NCBI GenBank assembly: GCA_020859995.1
Contig: JAJBVE010000018.1
Span: forward strand, 1-49,742
Source: Clostridiales bacterium
Lineage (GTDB): Bacteria; Bacillota; Clostridia; Lachnospirales; Lachnospiraceae
Length of the DNA stretch: 49,742 nucleotides
Direction: 5' to 3'
In this document: piece after piece, positions 26,391 to 34,895 of the stretch
Layout: every line of letters begins with the position of its first letter
Numbering within the stretch: the stretch's first letter is position 1
Translations under genes and position numbers: made by a program
Notes under the pieces: generated by a model
Told to the model about the DNA's origin: nothing
The model's database searches: none
The model's input: only the letters and a program-made list of their open reading frames with translations

Positions 26391-26591
26391 AAATGAGGTA
26401 AGTGAGGCCTCGTCTCTGTAAATGCCCCCGGAACTGGCTGCGCACAGCGTGAAAAGACCGAAAACGAGGCAGAGGGACTTTTGATTTCTGCCCGGTTTGT
26501 GGTTCGTGTATCAGGAGATGTCGCGTAAGCGGAAAAGCTGACGGCAGCTTCCGTTCAGACATGGAATTATAGTAATAGGAAAGGCGGACAT

Positions 26592-27881
26592 ATGAAAACG
26601 GAACGGTTATTTTATAAGGACGCGTACATAAAAGAATTCACCGCAACGGTATTGGACTGCCGAGAAGGGAAAAAGGGATTTGAACTTGTGCTTTCGGCAA
26701 CGGCATTTTATCCGGAGGGCGGCGGGCAGCCCTATGACACGGGAATTTTGCAGCCAATTGTGGAAATCTCGCATACAGTATCCGCCCCTGAGGCAGATGC
26801 TGCTGTCAGGATGCAGGCGAAAGAAGACGCAAATGCGGATGCGGAAATTCAAACGATGACTGCCAGGCCGCTGAAAACGGAGAAGCCTGCCATCGTCCAA
26901 GTCCTGGAGGTTCACGAGAAAAACGGAGAGCTGATTCATTACACGGACGCGCCGCTCGCCGCAGGCACAACCGTCTGCGGGAAAATTGACTGGGCATGGC
27001 GTTTTGACCTGATGCAGCAGCACTCCGGCGAGCATATTGTGAGCGGGCTGGTGCACGCCGCTTATGGCTATGACAATGTCGGCTTTCATATGGGCAGCGA
27101 TGTGATTACCATTGATTTCAATGGAGAACTGGACATGGCAGCTCTGGGGGAGATCGAGGCCAGGACCAACGAGGTCATCTGGCAGAACGAGGAGACGCAC
27201 ATCTTTTATCCGTCGGCGGAGGAATTAAAGAGTCTGCCCTATCGAAGCAAAAAAGAGCTGACTGGCGAGGTGCGGATTGTAGAGTTTCCAAACGCCGACA
27301 TGTGCGCCTGCTGCGGGCTTCATGTGGCCCGTGCCGGTGAGATCGGAATGGTGAAGCTTCTGTCGGTCGTGAAATTCCGTGAGGGTGTCCGGGTAGAGAT
27401 GATCAGCGGGAAGCGAGTGCTGGATTACCTGAACCTGGTAAATGAGCAGAATCATCAGATTTCTGTGCTGCTCTCCGCGAAACCTGCTCAGACTGCGGAT
27501 GCAGTAAAGCGAAGCATGGATGAAAACTATCGCCTGAAGGGCCGAGTGACTGCGCTGGAAGAAAAGCTCTTTGCACAGGAAGCAGAGCGGCTTGCCGGCA
27601 CAGGGGACACACTTTTGCTGGAAAAAGAGATGGATTCGGAGAGTGTGCGCAAGCTGGCTGTAGCGGTCATGGAGACCTGCGGCGGACGGTGCGCGGTATT
27701 TTCAGATAATGGAGACGGCACGTTCAAATACGCAGTCGGCGAGAAGGGCGGCGATCTGCGTGCTCTGGTGAAAGCTTTGAATCAGACATTGAACGGGCGC
27801 GGAGGCGGTAAACCATTTTTCGTGCAGGGTTCCGTAAAGACAGATGCCGGCGCGATCCGGGCTTTCTGGAAGACACTTTAA
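26592..27881 (+). CDS. AlaX-like alanyl-tRNA editing protein with DHHA1 domain
   Basis: A trans-editing factor of the AlaX type that hydrolyses mischarged Ser- or Gly-tRNA-Ala. FYPEGGGQPYDTG opens the editing domain. The zinc site is HSGEHIVSG together with CACCGLHVARAGEIG. The C-terminal half is DHHA1-like (GGRCAVFSDNGDGTFKYAVGEKGGDLRAL). At 429 aa it carries about 45 extra residues (about 56-103, rich in A, E, D) inserted after the GGGQP motif. It is followed 29 bp later by the TIR gene, probably in one transcript. Confidence 0.9.
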   Translation: MKTERLFYKDAYIKEFTATVLDCREGKKGFELVLSATAFYPEGGGQPYDTGILQPIVEISHTVSAPEADAAVRMQAKEDANADAEIQTMTARPLKTEKPAIVQVLEVHEKNGELIHYTDAPLAAGTTVCGKIDWAWRFDLMQQHSGEHIVSGLVHAAYGYDNVGFHMGSDVITIDFNGELDMAALGEIEARTNEVIWQNEETHIFYPSAEELKSLPYRSKKELTGEVRIVEFPNADMCACCGLHVARAGEIGMVKLLSVVKFREGVRVEMISGKRVLDYLNLVNEQNHQISVLLSAKPAQTADAVKRSMDENYRLKGRVTALEEKLFAQEAERLAGTGDTLLLEKEMDSESVRKLAVAVMETCGGRCAVFSDNGDGTFKYAVGEKGGDLRALVKALNQTLNGRGGGKPFFVQGSVKTDAGAIRAFWKTL

Positions 27882-27910
27882 AAGAGAAATAATACGAGAG
27901 GAGAACCTGT

Positions 27911-29476
27911 ATGAAATTCTACATCGCGTTAGGAGGAATTGGATGCGAAACACTGCTTGAGGCGGCGCCCCAGCTTGGGGCGGGCAGGGAGACCCGGATG
28001 ATCTATTGTGACACGGATAAAAGAGCCTGTTCCAAATATCCCGCCGGCGAGCTTTGCCTGATACCAAATTTTAGCGGAGGATTTGCCGGAAATATGGATC
28101 TGGGAAGGTCTTTTGCTTTCATGGACAGCATATCGGAACTGGATCATTTTTTTGACGGGATCGCGGCAGATGAAACCCATATTGAGCTCGTATTTATCCT
28201 CTCTTCTTTCGGCGGGTTTGGCGCGGGGGCCGTGATCAGTCTGGCGGAACGTATTGTCAGAATGCTCAGACAGGATGGCAGAGAAGTCAGGATCACAACC
28301 AGGATTATCGCGTTTTCACATGAGTTTTATGCCGGATTTTTCCCGGGTGGTTTATATGATTTTTACCGTAGAAACACGGAGAAGCTGCTGGAGGATTATT
28401 CGATTGTAAACGGAAGAAGAACGCTTGGCGAGAGTACGTCTCTGTTTCTTGTGTATTCTCCAGAATACAAAGATCATTTAGCGGATATTCTGCTGCTGGA
28501 GGATTCGAAGCTGGAAAAAATAAACAGAGCGGAAGAGGAATCCTGCGCGCAGAAGAACTTTCAGAATATTTTTCAAAATCCGCTTTGGAATTCAGAAGGG
28601 ACTTCGAACGCGAAGGGGGAACGATATCTTCCGCCCTATAAGGGAGAGAAACCGTATGTTTTTATCAGCTATGCGCATCGTGATATGGCGGAAACGCTGC
28701 CTGTGATTCGACATCTTCAGGAGCAGGGCATCCGTGTATGGTATGATGAAGGAATCGACCCCGGAACGGAGTGGAGTGAAAATATTGCCTCTCATATAGT
28801 GAAGTGTCATGTATTTATCGCGATGATTTCCGCTTTTTATATTGATTCCTCAAATTGCAGAGATGAACTGGACTTTGCCAGAGACCGTGTGGAAAAGAGA
28901 CTTTTGATTTTCCTCAGAGAGAATGTTGAAATGCCGGACGGAATGAGAATGAGAACAGGTCGGCTGCAGAACATTCATAAATACAAATATGCAGATGAGG
29001 CAATGTTTTATAAAAAGCTGATGGAAATGGACGGGCTGGCTGAGTGCAGTGAAAGAACCTGCGCGAAAAATACGAGACCAGCTTCGCGGCCGGCCTCTGT
29101 GAGTGAGCACTCGAGCGCGGGAATGTCCATGAGAAGTGACTTTACAAAGCTTCTGCAGCAACTATACGAAATTCTGAATGATTTCAGGGACGCGATCAGA
29201 GAAAGTGACCAGGAACTTTTGAACGCCACTCATCCCAGATTGCACAGCGTTATGCAGAAGATATATGTTGTGTCGGAACGCAGCAGATATTCGGATATAC
29301 AATTATCCAAACGGGCTGCTTCCATTGTGGCAAGATATAACGCGCTTACGGAATCATTTAATCAATTCGCGAACTGCAGTGACAGATTGTCGGTTCAGGC
29401 GCAGAATTACGCAGGGCAGGCTGAGGATGATTTTCGCGCGCTGATCGACATAGTGGTTAAAAATCTGGATGAATGA
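27911..29476 (+). CDS. Tubulin/FtsZ-like domain fused to a TIR domain
   Basis: A 521-aa protein. Residues 1-200 look like a divergent tubulin/FtsZ GTPase: IALGGIGCETL at the N-terminus, an NTD-like turn (YCDTD), and the Gly-rich phosphate loop SSFGGFGAGAV (98-108, compare FtsZ GGGTGTG). Residues 247-385 are a TIR domain (KPYVFISYAHRD; VWYDEGIDPGTEW; SSNCRDELDFARD) with the predicted NADase glutamate E319 in the SxxCxxE pattern. Residues about 405-521 are helical with no domain I recognise. Bacterial TIR domains degrade NAD+ or make signals in phage defence. GAGGAG precedes ATG 27911. It starts 29 bp after the AlaX-like gene and looks more AT-rich than its neighbours. No partner gene is obvious. 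Confidence 0.85.
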   Translation: MKFYIALGGIGCETLLEAAPQLGAGRETRMIYCDTDKRACSKYPAGELCLIPNFSGGFAGNMDLGRSFAFMDSISELDHFFDGIAADETHIELVFILSSFGGFGAGAVISLAERIVRMLRQDGREVRITTRIIAFSHEFYAGFFPGGLYDFYRRNTEKLLEDYSIVNGRRTLGESTSLFLVYSPEYKDHLADILLLEDSKLEKINRAEEESCAQKNFQNIFQNPLWNSEGTSNAKGERYLPPYKGEKPYVFISYAHRDMAETLPVIRHLQEQGIRVWYDEGIDPGTEWSENIASHIVKCHVFIAMISAFYIDSSNCRDELDFARDRVEKRLLIFLRENVEMPDGMRMRTGRLQNIHKYKYADEAMFYKKLMEMDGLAECSERTCAKNTRPASRPASVSEHSSAGMSMRSDFTKLLQQLYEILNDFRDAIRESDQELLNATHPRLHSVMQKIYVVSERSRYSDIQLSKRAASIVARYNALTESFNQFANCSDRLSVQAQNYAGQAEDDFRALIDIVVKNLDE

Positions 29477-29487
29477 TGAAAAAAAGC

Positions 29488-29516
29488 TTGACACAGATTC
29501 TGATTTGAATTATCAT
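29488..29516 (+). promoter_or_regulatory. Promoter of the amino-acid ABC transporter operon
   Basis: TTGACA (29488-29493), 17 bp, TATCAT (29511-29516), the same boxes and spacing as the glnA promoter. It begins 12 bp after the TIR gene stop. Confidence 0.8.
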
Positions 29517-29523
29517 ACATAAA

Positions 29524-29562
29524 AGGCAAAGGCGTCTGGGAATAGTCCCTGACGCCTTTTTT
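29524..29562 (+). terminator. Leader terminator overlapping a hexaloop hairpin, upstream of glnQ-like gene
   Basis: AGGCGTC-T-GGGA and TCCC-T-GACGCCT (29530-29557) form an 11-bp stem with one T-T mismatch and an ATAG loop, followed by six T. It starts only about 7 nt after the predicted transcript start, so it is a leader attenuator rather than only the end of the TIR gene. A competing hairpin, AGGC-AAAGGC-GTCT (29524-29537), has a hexaloop with A at 1 and G at 4, like the glnA leader loop AAGGGC. Confidence 0.7.
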
Positions 29563-29595
29563 CGTTGTTTTTTATACTCTGAAGGAGAATTTTTT

Positions 29596-30321
29596 ATGAT
29601 CAAACTGGAAAATGTCAATAAATATTTCGGCGACCTGCATGTGTTAAAGGATGTGAATCTGGAAGTGGCGGAGGGGGAAAAGCTGGTTATCATCGGACCT
29701 TCCGGCTCCGGCAAGTCAACGACGGTCAGGTGCATGAATTTCCTTGAAACTCCGACGAGCGGACATGTGTATATTGACGGCCAGGAGATCACCACCCGGA
29801 ATAAGACAAAGATTGTCCGGGAGAACATGTCGATGGTATTCCAGCAGTTTAACCTGTATCCTCATATGTCCGTTTTGAAAAACCTGACGCTGGCGCCGAT
29901 GAAGCTTCATCACAAGAGTAAGGAGGAAGCGGAGCAGCTCGCTTATCATTATCTGGAGGTGGTGGGCCTTAGTGATAAGGCTCATGTTTATCCGACGACG
30001 CTTTCGGGCGGTCAGCAGCAGCGTATCGCGATTGCCAGAGCCCTGTGTGCGCAGACGAAGATCATTCTTTTTGACGAGCCGACCTCCGCGCTGGATCCGG
30101 AGACGATTCAGGAGGTGCTGGATGTCATGATTAAGCTGGCCCATGAGAAGATCACGATGGTTGTAGTGACACATGAGATGGGCTTTGCCCGGGAGGTCGC
30201 TGACCGGGTGGTCTTTATGGCGGACGGCCAGATCCTTGAGGAAGGGAAGTCGGATCATTTCTTTGAGAATCCGCAGAATGAGCGGCTGAAGCAGTTTCTT
30301 GGGAAAATTATCCGGAAGTAA
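29596..30321 (+). CDS. Polar amino-acid ABC transporter ATPase, GlnQ-like
   Basis: A 241-aa ATPase that energises uptake of glutamine or another polar amino acid. Walker A GPSGSGKST, Q-loop VFQQFNLYPHMSVL, signature LSGGQQQRIAIARAL, Walker B IILFDEPTSALDPE, H-loop VVTHEMGFA. AAGGAGAA precedes the start. The binding protein and two permeases follow after a 397-bp gap, so they form one transporter. Confidence 0.94.
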   Translation: MIKLENVNKYFGDLHVLKDVNLEVAEGEKLVIIGPSGSGKSTTVRCMNFLETPTSGHVYIDGQEITTRNKTKIVRENMSMVFQQFNLYPHMSVLKNLTLAPMKLHHKSKEEAEQLAYHYLEVVGLSDKAHVYPTTLSGGQQQRIAIARALCAQTKIILFDEPTSALDPETIQEVLDVMIKLAHEKITMVVVTHEMGFAREVADRVVFMADGQILEEGKSDHFFENPQNERLKQFLGKIIRK

Positions 30322-30718
30322 ATGCTTTCGGTAGTTCCTATTTCTAGCAGCGTAGAAAACGCAGAGCTGATAAAGACGTAATCTGTATGAACTGTAAGAA
30401 ACGGTAAGTGTCAATCCTTTTATTATTGATAGCACTTCAATTCAGCGTTTGTGCTGCGCAGTGATGTGGTGGAATATTACAAAGCGGCACAACACCCTGT
30501 CTTGAATGGTTATAAAGTATGTGATTGTTCAGAGCATTTTATATGGCGGTCAGTCCATGAAAGGTGGACGGTTGTTCTGAATCGTTGCATGAGAGTAACT
30601 GTAAAATGCCCGTTTTGCTGCGCAGGTGTGAAACATCATTCTGCCAAATAACAGGAAACGGGCCGGGAAGTGACTGGCGGTTGCTTTCCAGAAGAACAAA
30701 AAAGCAGGAGGAATCATT
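30322..30718 (+). other. Gene-free gap between transporter ATPase and binding protein
   Basis: No supported gene; a frame at 30451-30651 starts at GTG with no ribosome-binding site. There are structures instead: an 8-bp perfect stem GCCCGTTT/AAACGGGC (30608-30615 with 30656-30663) enclosing 40 nt, and TGCTGCGCAG twice (near 30450 and 30616). It may be a leader for the binding-protein gene. Confidence 0.4.
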
Positions 30719-31600
30719 ATGAAGATGAGAAAATTGCTCGCACTGGGTCTTTCGCTCGCAATGGCAGTATCTCTTTGCGGAACCATGGCGTTTGCGGAGG
30801 AGGAGACAGAAGTAGAGACAGAAGCGGAGACAGAAGCACCGCTGGTCATTACAGAAGATATCCAGGAGATCATTGACCGCGGCATTCTTCGCGTAGGTGT
30901 CAAGAACGCTGTTGAAGGCTTTGGTTATCAGGATACCCTGACAGGTGAATACTCCGGCATGGAGATTGACATCGCAAATCTGATTGCGGAAGAGCTCGGC
31001 GTAGACGTTGAGTTTACAACGGTTACCGCCGCGACGAGAACGGAGCTTTTGGATTCCGGCGATATCGACTGTGTCATTGCCACCTTTACGATTACAGATG
31101 AGAGAAGAGAAAGCTGGGATTTCTCCACCCCGTACTATACCGACCATGTAACCGTTCTGGTAAAGGATTCCAGCGAGATTACAGATCTGGAAGGACTTCT
31201 TGACAAGACGGTAGGTGTTTCTTCAGGATCTACCTCAGCGAGATCGCTGGTAGAGGCGATGATAGAAGCTGGTGTGATTGAAGGAGAAGGCTACGATGCG
31301 GAAACCTTCGACGCGGCACTCTGGACCGACGGCGTATCCTTCCGCCAGTACGACGATTATCCCGCAATCTCCACAGCACTGGAGTCCGACGAAATAGATG
31401 CGTTCTGCGTAGACAAGTCAATCCTGGCGATCTACAAGACAGAAGGCCGCTCCTACATTGATGCAGAGTTTGCTCCGCAGGAGTATGGCGTAGCGACTAC
31501 AAAGGATTCCGGATTTTCGGCTTACGTAGACACTCTGATCAACCGCTGGCTGAATGACGGCACGATCGATGGCTTTATCGAGGAGTACGCGCTCGACTGA
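30719..31600 (+). CDS. Polar amino-acid binding protein (SBP_bac_3)
   Basis: The extracellular binding protein of the transporter, 293 aa. The family pattern is clear: RGILRVGVKNAVEGFGYQD, GMEIDIANLIAEEL, ATFTITDERRESWDFSTPYY and the IDAFCVDKSIL hinge region. The signal peptide ends at a signal-peptidase-I-like AFA-EE; the only Cys (VSLCG) has Leu at -1 and is a poor lipobox, so lipid anchoring is doubtful. A short E/T repeat (ETEVETEAETEA) follows. GGAGGAA precedes the start. Glutamine or glutamate is the likely ligand, from the nitrogen-type leader (inference). Confidence 0.92.
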   Translation: MKMRKLLALGLSLAMAVSLCGTMAFAEEETEVETEAETEAPLVITEDIQEIIDRGILRVGVKNAVEGFGYQDTLTGEYSGMEIDIANLIAEELGVDVEFTTVTAATRTELLDSGDIDCVIATFTITDERRESWDFSTPYYTDHVTVLVKDSSEITDLEGLLDKTVGVSSGSTSARSLVEAMIEAGVIEGEGYDAETFDAALWTDGVSFRQYDDYPAISTALESDEIDAFCVDKSILAIYKTEGRSYIDAEFAPQEYGVATTKDSGFSAYVDTLINRWLNDGTIDGFIEEYALD

Positions 31601-31670
31601 TGAGCTAAAACACGGCCGTTTCTGCAAAGGTTATGAACAGCTGCAAGTGGTGAATCAATTGTAAAATGGC

Positions 31671-31713
31671 ACACTTCGGATATCCGCAGGGTATTTCGCG
31701 ATGTCCGAAGTGT
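31671..31713 (+). other. Intercistronic hairpin between binding protein and permease
   Basis: ACACTTCGGATAT (31671-31683) pairs with ATGTCCGAAGTGT (31701-31713), 13 bp with one G-U, around a 17-nt loop. There is no T-run, so mRNA stabilisation or processing is more likely than termination. Confidence 0.6.
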
Positions 31714-31749
31714 CTCTGTAATGAATACTTACAATCTTGGAGGAAAAGA

Positions 31750-32484
31750 ATGTCAGGAATTTTTTCAGTGACGGCGTGGCAAAAGGTCTGGACCTACCGG
31801 GCGACGTTTCTGCACGGCCTTGCCACCACGGTGCAGACAGCCATACTGGCGATTCTGCTCGCGATGGTGATCGGCATTGTGCTGGGACTGTTTGCCACAG
31901 GCCACAATAAGGTGCTCAAGGCGATTGCGCGTGTTTATGTGGAATTTATCCAGAATACGCCGGTGATGCTCCAGCTCTGTTTTATTTACTATGCGCTTGC
32001 TTTTTCCGGTCACAGCATCGGTATCATCCGCACGGGTATTGTTTCGCTGGGGATTTATCATGGCGCCTATATGGCCGAGGTGATCCGTGCAGGCATTGAA
32101 TCGATTCCGAAAGGGCAGTTTGAGGCCGCCCAGTCACAGGGCTTCAATTATTTTGGAGAAATGTATTATATTATTCTGCCGCAGAGTATCAAGATTATTC
32201 TCCCTCCAATGGTAAACCAGGTGGTAAACCTGATTAAGAATACCTCCTGCCTGTATATTATCGGCGGGACGGATCTGATTTCGCTGACCTACAGCTTTGT
32301 GACCGGCGCGACGACGGGAGGCGCGTATGGTCCGGCTTATCTGGTGAGCGGCGTCTTGTTCTTTATTATTTGCTTCCCGTTGTCGAAGATCGCCAGCACC
32401 TGGGAGGCGAGACTGAAGCAGAGAGATCAGAGAGTCACGGTAGCCGGACGCGGCAGCACGGAGAAAGGGGTGGAGAGCGCATGA
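31750..32484 (+). CDS. Polar amino-acid ABC permease 1
   Basis: A 244-aa membrane permease of the His/Glu/Gln family. It has ATFLHGLATTVQTAILAILL near the N-terminus, FIQNTPVMLQL, and the ATPase-contact motif GAYMAEVIRAGIESIPKGQFEAA (EAA loop). ATG 31750 is chosen for GGAGGAAAAG just upstream; the longer frame upstream crosses the hairpin. It overlaps the next gene by four bases (ATGA). Confidence 0.94.
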   Translation: MSGIFSVTAWQKVWTYRATFLHGLATTVQTAILAILLAMVIGIVLGLFATGHNKVLKAIARVYVEFIQNTPVMLQLCFIYYALAFSGHSIGIIRTGIVSLGIYHGAYMAEVIRAGIESIPKGQFEAAQSQGFNYFGEMYYIILPQSIKIILPPMVNQVVNLIKNTSCLYIIGGTDLISLTYSFVTGATTGGAYGPAYLVSGVLFFIICFPLSKIASTWEARLKQRDQRVTVAGRGSTEKGVESA

Positions 32485-33266
32485 ATACATGGAAGGCGAG
32501 CCTTTCAATGCTTACCAATACCGCAATCCTGCAATATCTGATGAAGGGGGTCGTTTTCACCCTGATTATTTCTGTGGTCGCGGTCGGATTCGGAATTCTG
32601 ATCGGGTCGGTTCTCGCTTTGGTGCGGAATTACTGCAACAGCGGCAGGACCAGGATTTTCCGCTGGATTGCGACGGTTTATATTGAAGTATTCCGCAACA
32701 CGCCGCTTCTTCTGTGGATTTTTATCTGCCTGGTTTTCTGCCCGACACCGTTTTTTCTTGACCGGAAAATGTTCGGACTGAATTCCGCGGCGGATGTCAA
32801 GCTTTTGTTTAAGGGAGCAGTTGCCCTGGTATTATTTACCTCCTCTGTTATCGCGGAAATTGTGCGCGGAGGTCTGAATTCTGTAGCGGAGGGACAGTTT
32901 GAGGCCGGACATTCGCAGGGTTTCAATACCGTGCAGGTGATGGTTTACATCGTGCTTCCGCAGGCTTACAGGAATATCATTCCGACCCTGCTTTCGCAGG
33001 TCATCACCACGATTAAGGATTCCTCTTATCTGGCAAACGTGGCTGTCATTGAGCTGATGGCGCGCACCAAGCAGATTATGAGCTCTGCAAACCGTTACAA
33101 CGGCACGGGAGTCATTAATGTTTCGGACGTATTCGTGTTATTCGGGTTTGCGTGTGTGGTTTATTTTGTGATCAATTTTACCCTGTCCTGCGTCGTGCGC
33201 CATATGCAGAAGCGCATGAAGGAAGGGGCAAAAAAGCCGGCGGATGTAGTGGCAGCCGGGCAGTGA
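32481..33266 (+). CDS. Polar amino-acid ABC permease 2
   Basis: A 261-aa permease of the same family. VFRNTPLLLWIF, the EAA loop (IVRGGLNSVAEGQFEAGHSQG) and about five membrane segments are visible. ATG 32481 overlaps the stop of permease 1, pointing to translational coupling and a heterodimeric channel. Confidence 0.94.
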   Translation: MNTWKASLSMLTNTAILQYLMKGVVFTLIISVVAVGFGILIGSVLALVRNYCNSGRTRIFRWIATVYIEVFRNTPLLLWIFICLVFCPTPFFLDRKMFGLNSAADVKLLFKGAVALVLFTSSVIAEIVRGGLNSVAEGQFEAGHSQGFNTVQVMVYIVLPQAYRNIIPTLLSQVITTIKDSSYLANVAVIELMARTKQIMSSANRYNGTGVINVSDVFVLFGFACVVYFVINFTLSCVVRHMQKRMKEGAKKPADVVAAGQ

Positions 33267-33404
33267 CTGGTGATGAGTGCCTGACGGCTGACAGCTGGCG
33301 GTTTGCAGGTTGTCTCTGAGGATTGACATTAAGCGATCAGGAGTGCAAAGCCTTGCTGGATTGCGGGGGACATATTTCACATGGATAGCGAGGGAGGCGG
33401 TAAG

Positions 33405-34007
33405 ATGGACGATCATTTTGTAATTACGATTTCGCGTGAGTTTGCGTCTCTGGGACGCACGGTAGCGCAGAGACTCTCGGAAAAGCTGGGGGTCGAGTTC
33501 TGGGACAGGGATATCGTAGAGGCAGCCGCAAAACGTACCGGTCACTCGGTTTCGCTGGTCAGCGATGAGGAGGAAAAGGCGAAAAGCTCCTTCTTTTTAC
33601 GTAAAAATTACCGGATGAGCCTGACTACGTATAATATCAGCGATGAGATTTTTGAGACAGAAAAAAATATTATACTGGATGCTGCGTCAAAAGGCTCCTG
33701 TATTATTGTGGGGCGCTGCGGCGATTATATTCTCAGAGACTTTCCCAACCATCTGAGTGTTTATATTTATGCTCCCTATGAGGAACGGCTGAAAAACTGT
33801 GTGGAAACGCTGATGATGGACGAGAAAACGGCCAGAAAAATGATTCGCGAGGTCGACATGGCGCGCACGTATTACCAGAGAAAATACTGCCCGGAAATAC
33901 GTTCTCCGAGAGATTGTTCTGCTTTGATGATTGACAGTTCGCGTTTTGGAGTAGAAGGAACGGCCGACATGATTGCGGAGGCCCTTGGGGTTCTGCTGCG
34001 CCGGTAA
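33405..34007 (+). CDS. Cytidylate kinase-like family protein
   Basis: A 200-aa P-loop protein of the cytidylate-kinase-like group common in Clostridia. The start ITISREFASLGRTVAQRLSEKLG replaces a normal GxxGxGKS loop with the group's atypical SREF...GR pattern. It continues FWDRDIVEAAAK, IIVGRCGDYIL and YYQRKYC, then DSSRFG. Substrate uncertain. ATG 33405 has GGGAGGCGG upstream. There is no clear operon link. Confidence 0.8.
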   Translation: MDDHFVITISREFASLGRTVAQRLSEKLGVEFWDRDIVEAAAKRTGHSVSLVSDEEEKAKSSFFLRKNYRMSLTTYNISDEIFETEKNIILDAASKGSCIIVGRCGDYILRDFPNHLSVYIYAPYEERLKNCVETLMMDEKTARKMIREVDMARTYYQRKYCPEIRSPRDCSALMIDSSRFGVEGTADMIAEALGVLLRR

Positions 34008-34098
34008 AAGACAGAGATGTTATGAAAGATTGAGCAAATGTATATAAAATAATACGTGAAAGTATCAAAATTTTTATATTTGTATCCGGAAAATTTCA

Positions 34099-34127
34099 TT
34101 GAAAAATGGGGATAATCATACTATAAT
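34099..34127 (+). promoter_or_regulatory. Promoter of the LoaP-like gene
   Basis: TTGAAA (34099-34104), 17 bp, TATAAT (34122-34127). The start site would be about 34134, at the first of the tandem repeats below. Confidence 0.7.
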
Positions 34128-34132
34128 GAAAC

Positions 34133-34172
34133 CTGCGCAACAAAATCTGCGCAACAAAACTACGCATCAATC
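34133..34172 (+). repeat. Tandem 14-bp repeats at the LoaP-like transcript start
   Basis: CTGCGCAACAAAAT (34133), CTGCGCAACAAAAC (34147) and a degenerate TACGCATCAATC (34161) stand in tandem. Downstream the leader also has a GGCAGA/TCTGCC hairpin (about 34227-34243). Confidence 0.7.
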
Positions 34173-34272
34173 ATTGTTTTTCGGTCGCCGTCGAGTTTTG
34201 CGGGGGGGCGTCACTGGAATCATGAGGCAGAATGGATCTGCCCATGGAAAAGACAGGAGGGGCCAGGGAATA

Positions 34273-34791
34273 TTGTGGTATGTAGTACAGGTTCAGACCG
34301 GGGCAGAGGAAAAGATCCGGATGCAGTGTGATTCATTACTGTCTCCTCAGGTGCTGCGGCAATGTTTTATCCCTTTTTATGAAGAACAGAGGAAGCTTCA
34401 CGGTGAGTGGAGTACCCGGAAGAAGGTTCTTTTTCCGGGCTATGTTTTTATGATAACTGATCAGCTGGATGAGCTGCGGCTGAGTCTGCGGAAGGTATCT
34501 AGATTGACGAAAATGATCGGCGTGGGTGACGAAATTATTCCACTCACGGATGAGGAAGTCCTTTTTTTGCAGGGATTTTGTGGAGAGCAGCAGGTCGCGG
34601 AGGTTTCACAGGGGATTCTTGAAGGCAGCCAGGTACGGATCCTTTCAGGTCCGCTGGTAGGTAAGGAAGCTCTGATTAAAAAAATTGATTATCATAAACG
34701 CAGAGCGTATCTGGAGGTTGACATGTTCGGACGCAGACAGAAGATTCGCCTTGGCCTGGAAGTCCGGATGGAGAAGGTTGACAAAACATGA
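34273..34791 (+). CDS. NusG paralog, LoaP-like antiterminator
   Basis: A specialised NusG-type elongation factor that binds RNA polymerase and promotes readthrough of target operons. The NGN domain starts WYVVQVQTGAEEKI and includes FPGYVFMITD. The C-terminal KOW domain has EGSQVRILSGPLVGKEALIKKID. LoaP members usually sit at the head of polysaccharide or antibiotic operons; here the next gene is tgt behind a terminator, so the target is unclear. TTG 34273 is chosen because AGGAGGGG lies 10 bp upstream and it matches family N-termini; the upstream in-frame extension falls in the leader. Confidence 0.82.
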   Translation: MWYVVQVQTGAEEKIRMQCDSLLSPQVLRQCFIPFYEEQRKLHGEWSTRKKVLFPGYVFMITDQLDELRLSLRKVSRLTKMIGVGDEIIPLTDEEVLFLQGFCGEQQVAEVSQGILEGSQVRILSGPLVGKEALIKKIDYHKRRAYLEVDMFGRRQKIRLGLEVRMEKVDKT

Positions 34792-34895
34792 ATGGCTCTG
34801 CACGTTGAATTTACAGTTCGCGCGCGGCTGTTTTCCTTCATGAGTTTGCTATCGGCAATTTTGTGATGGTTTAGTAATGAGTTATTGTGATGAAA

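Noticed and set aside
30451-30651. 66-codon frame between glnQ-like and binding-protein genes
   Set aside because: It has a GTG start with no ribosome-binding site, and its composition does not look like protein.
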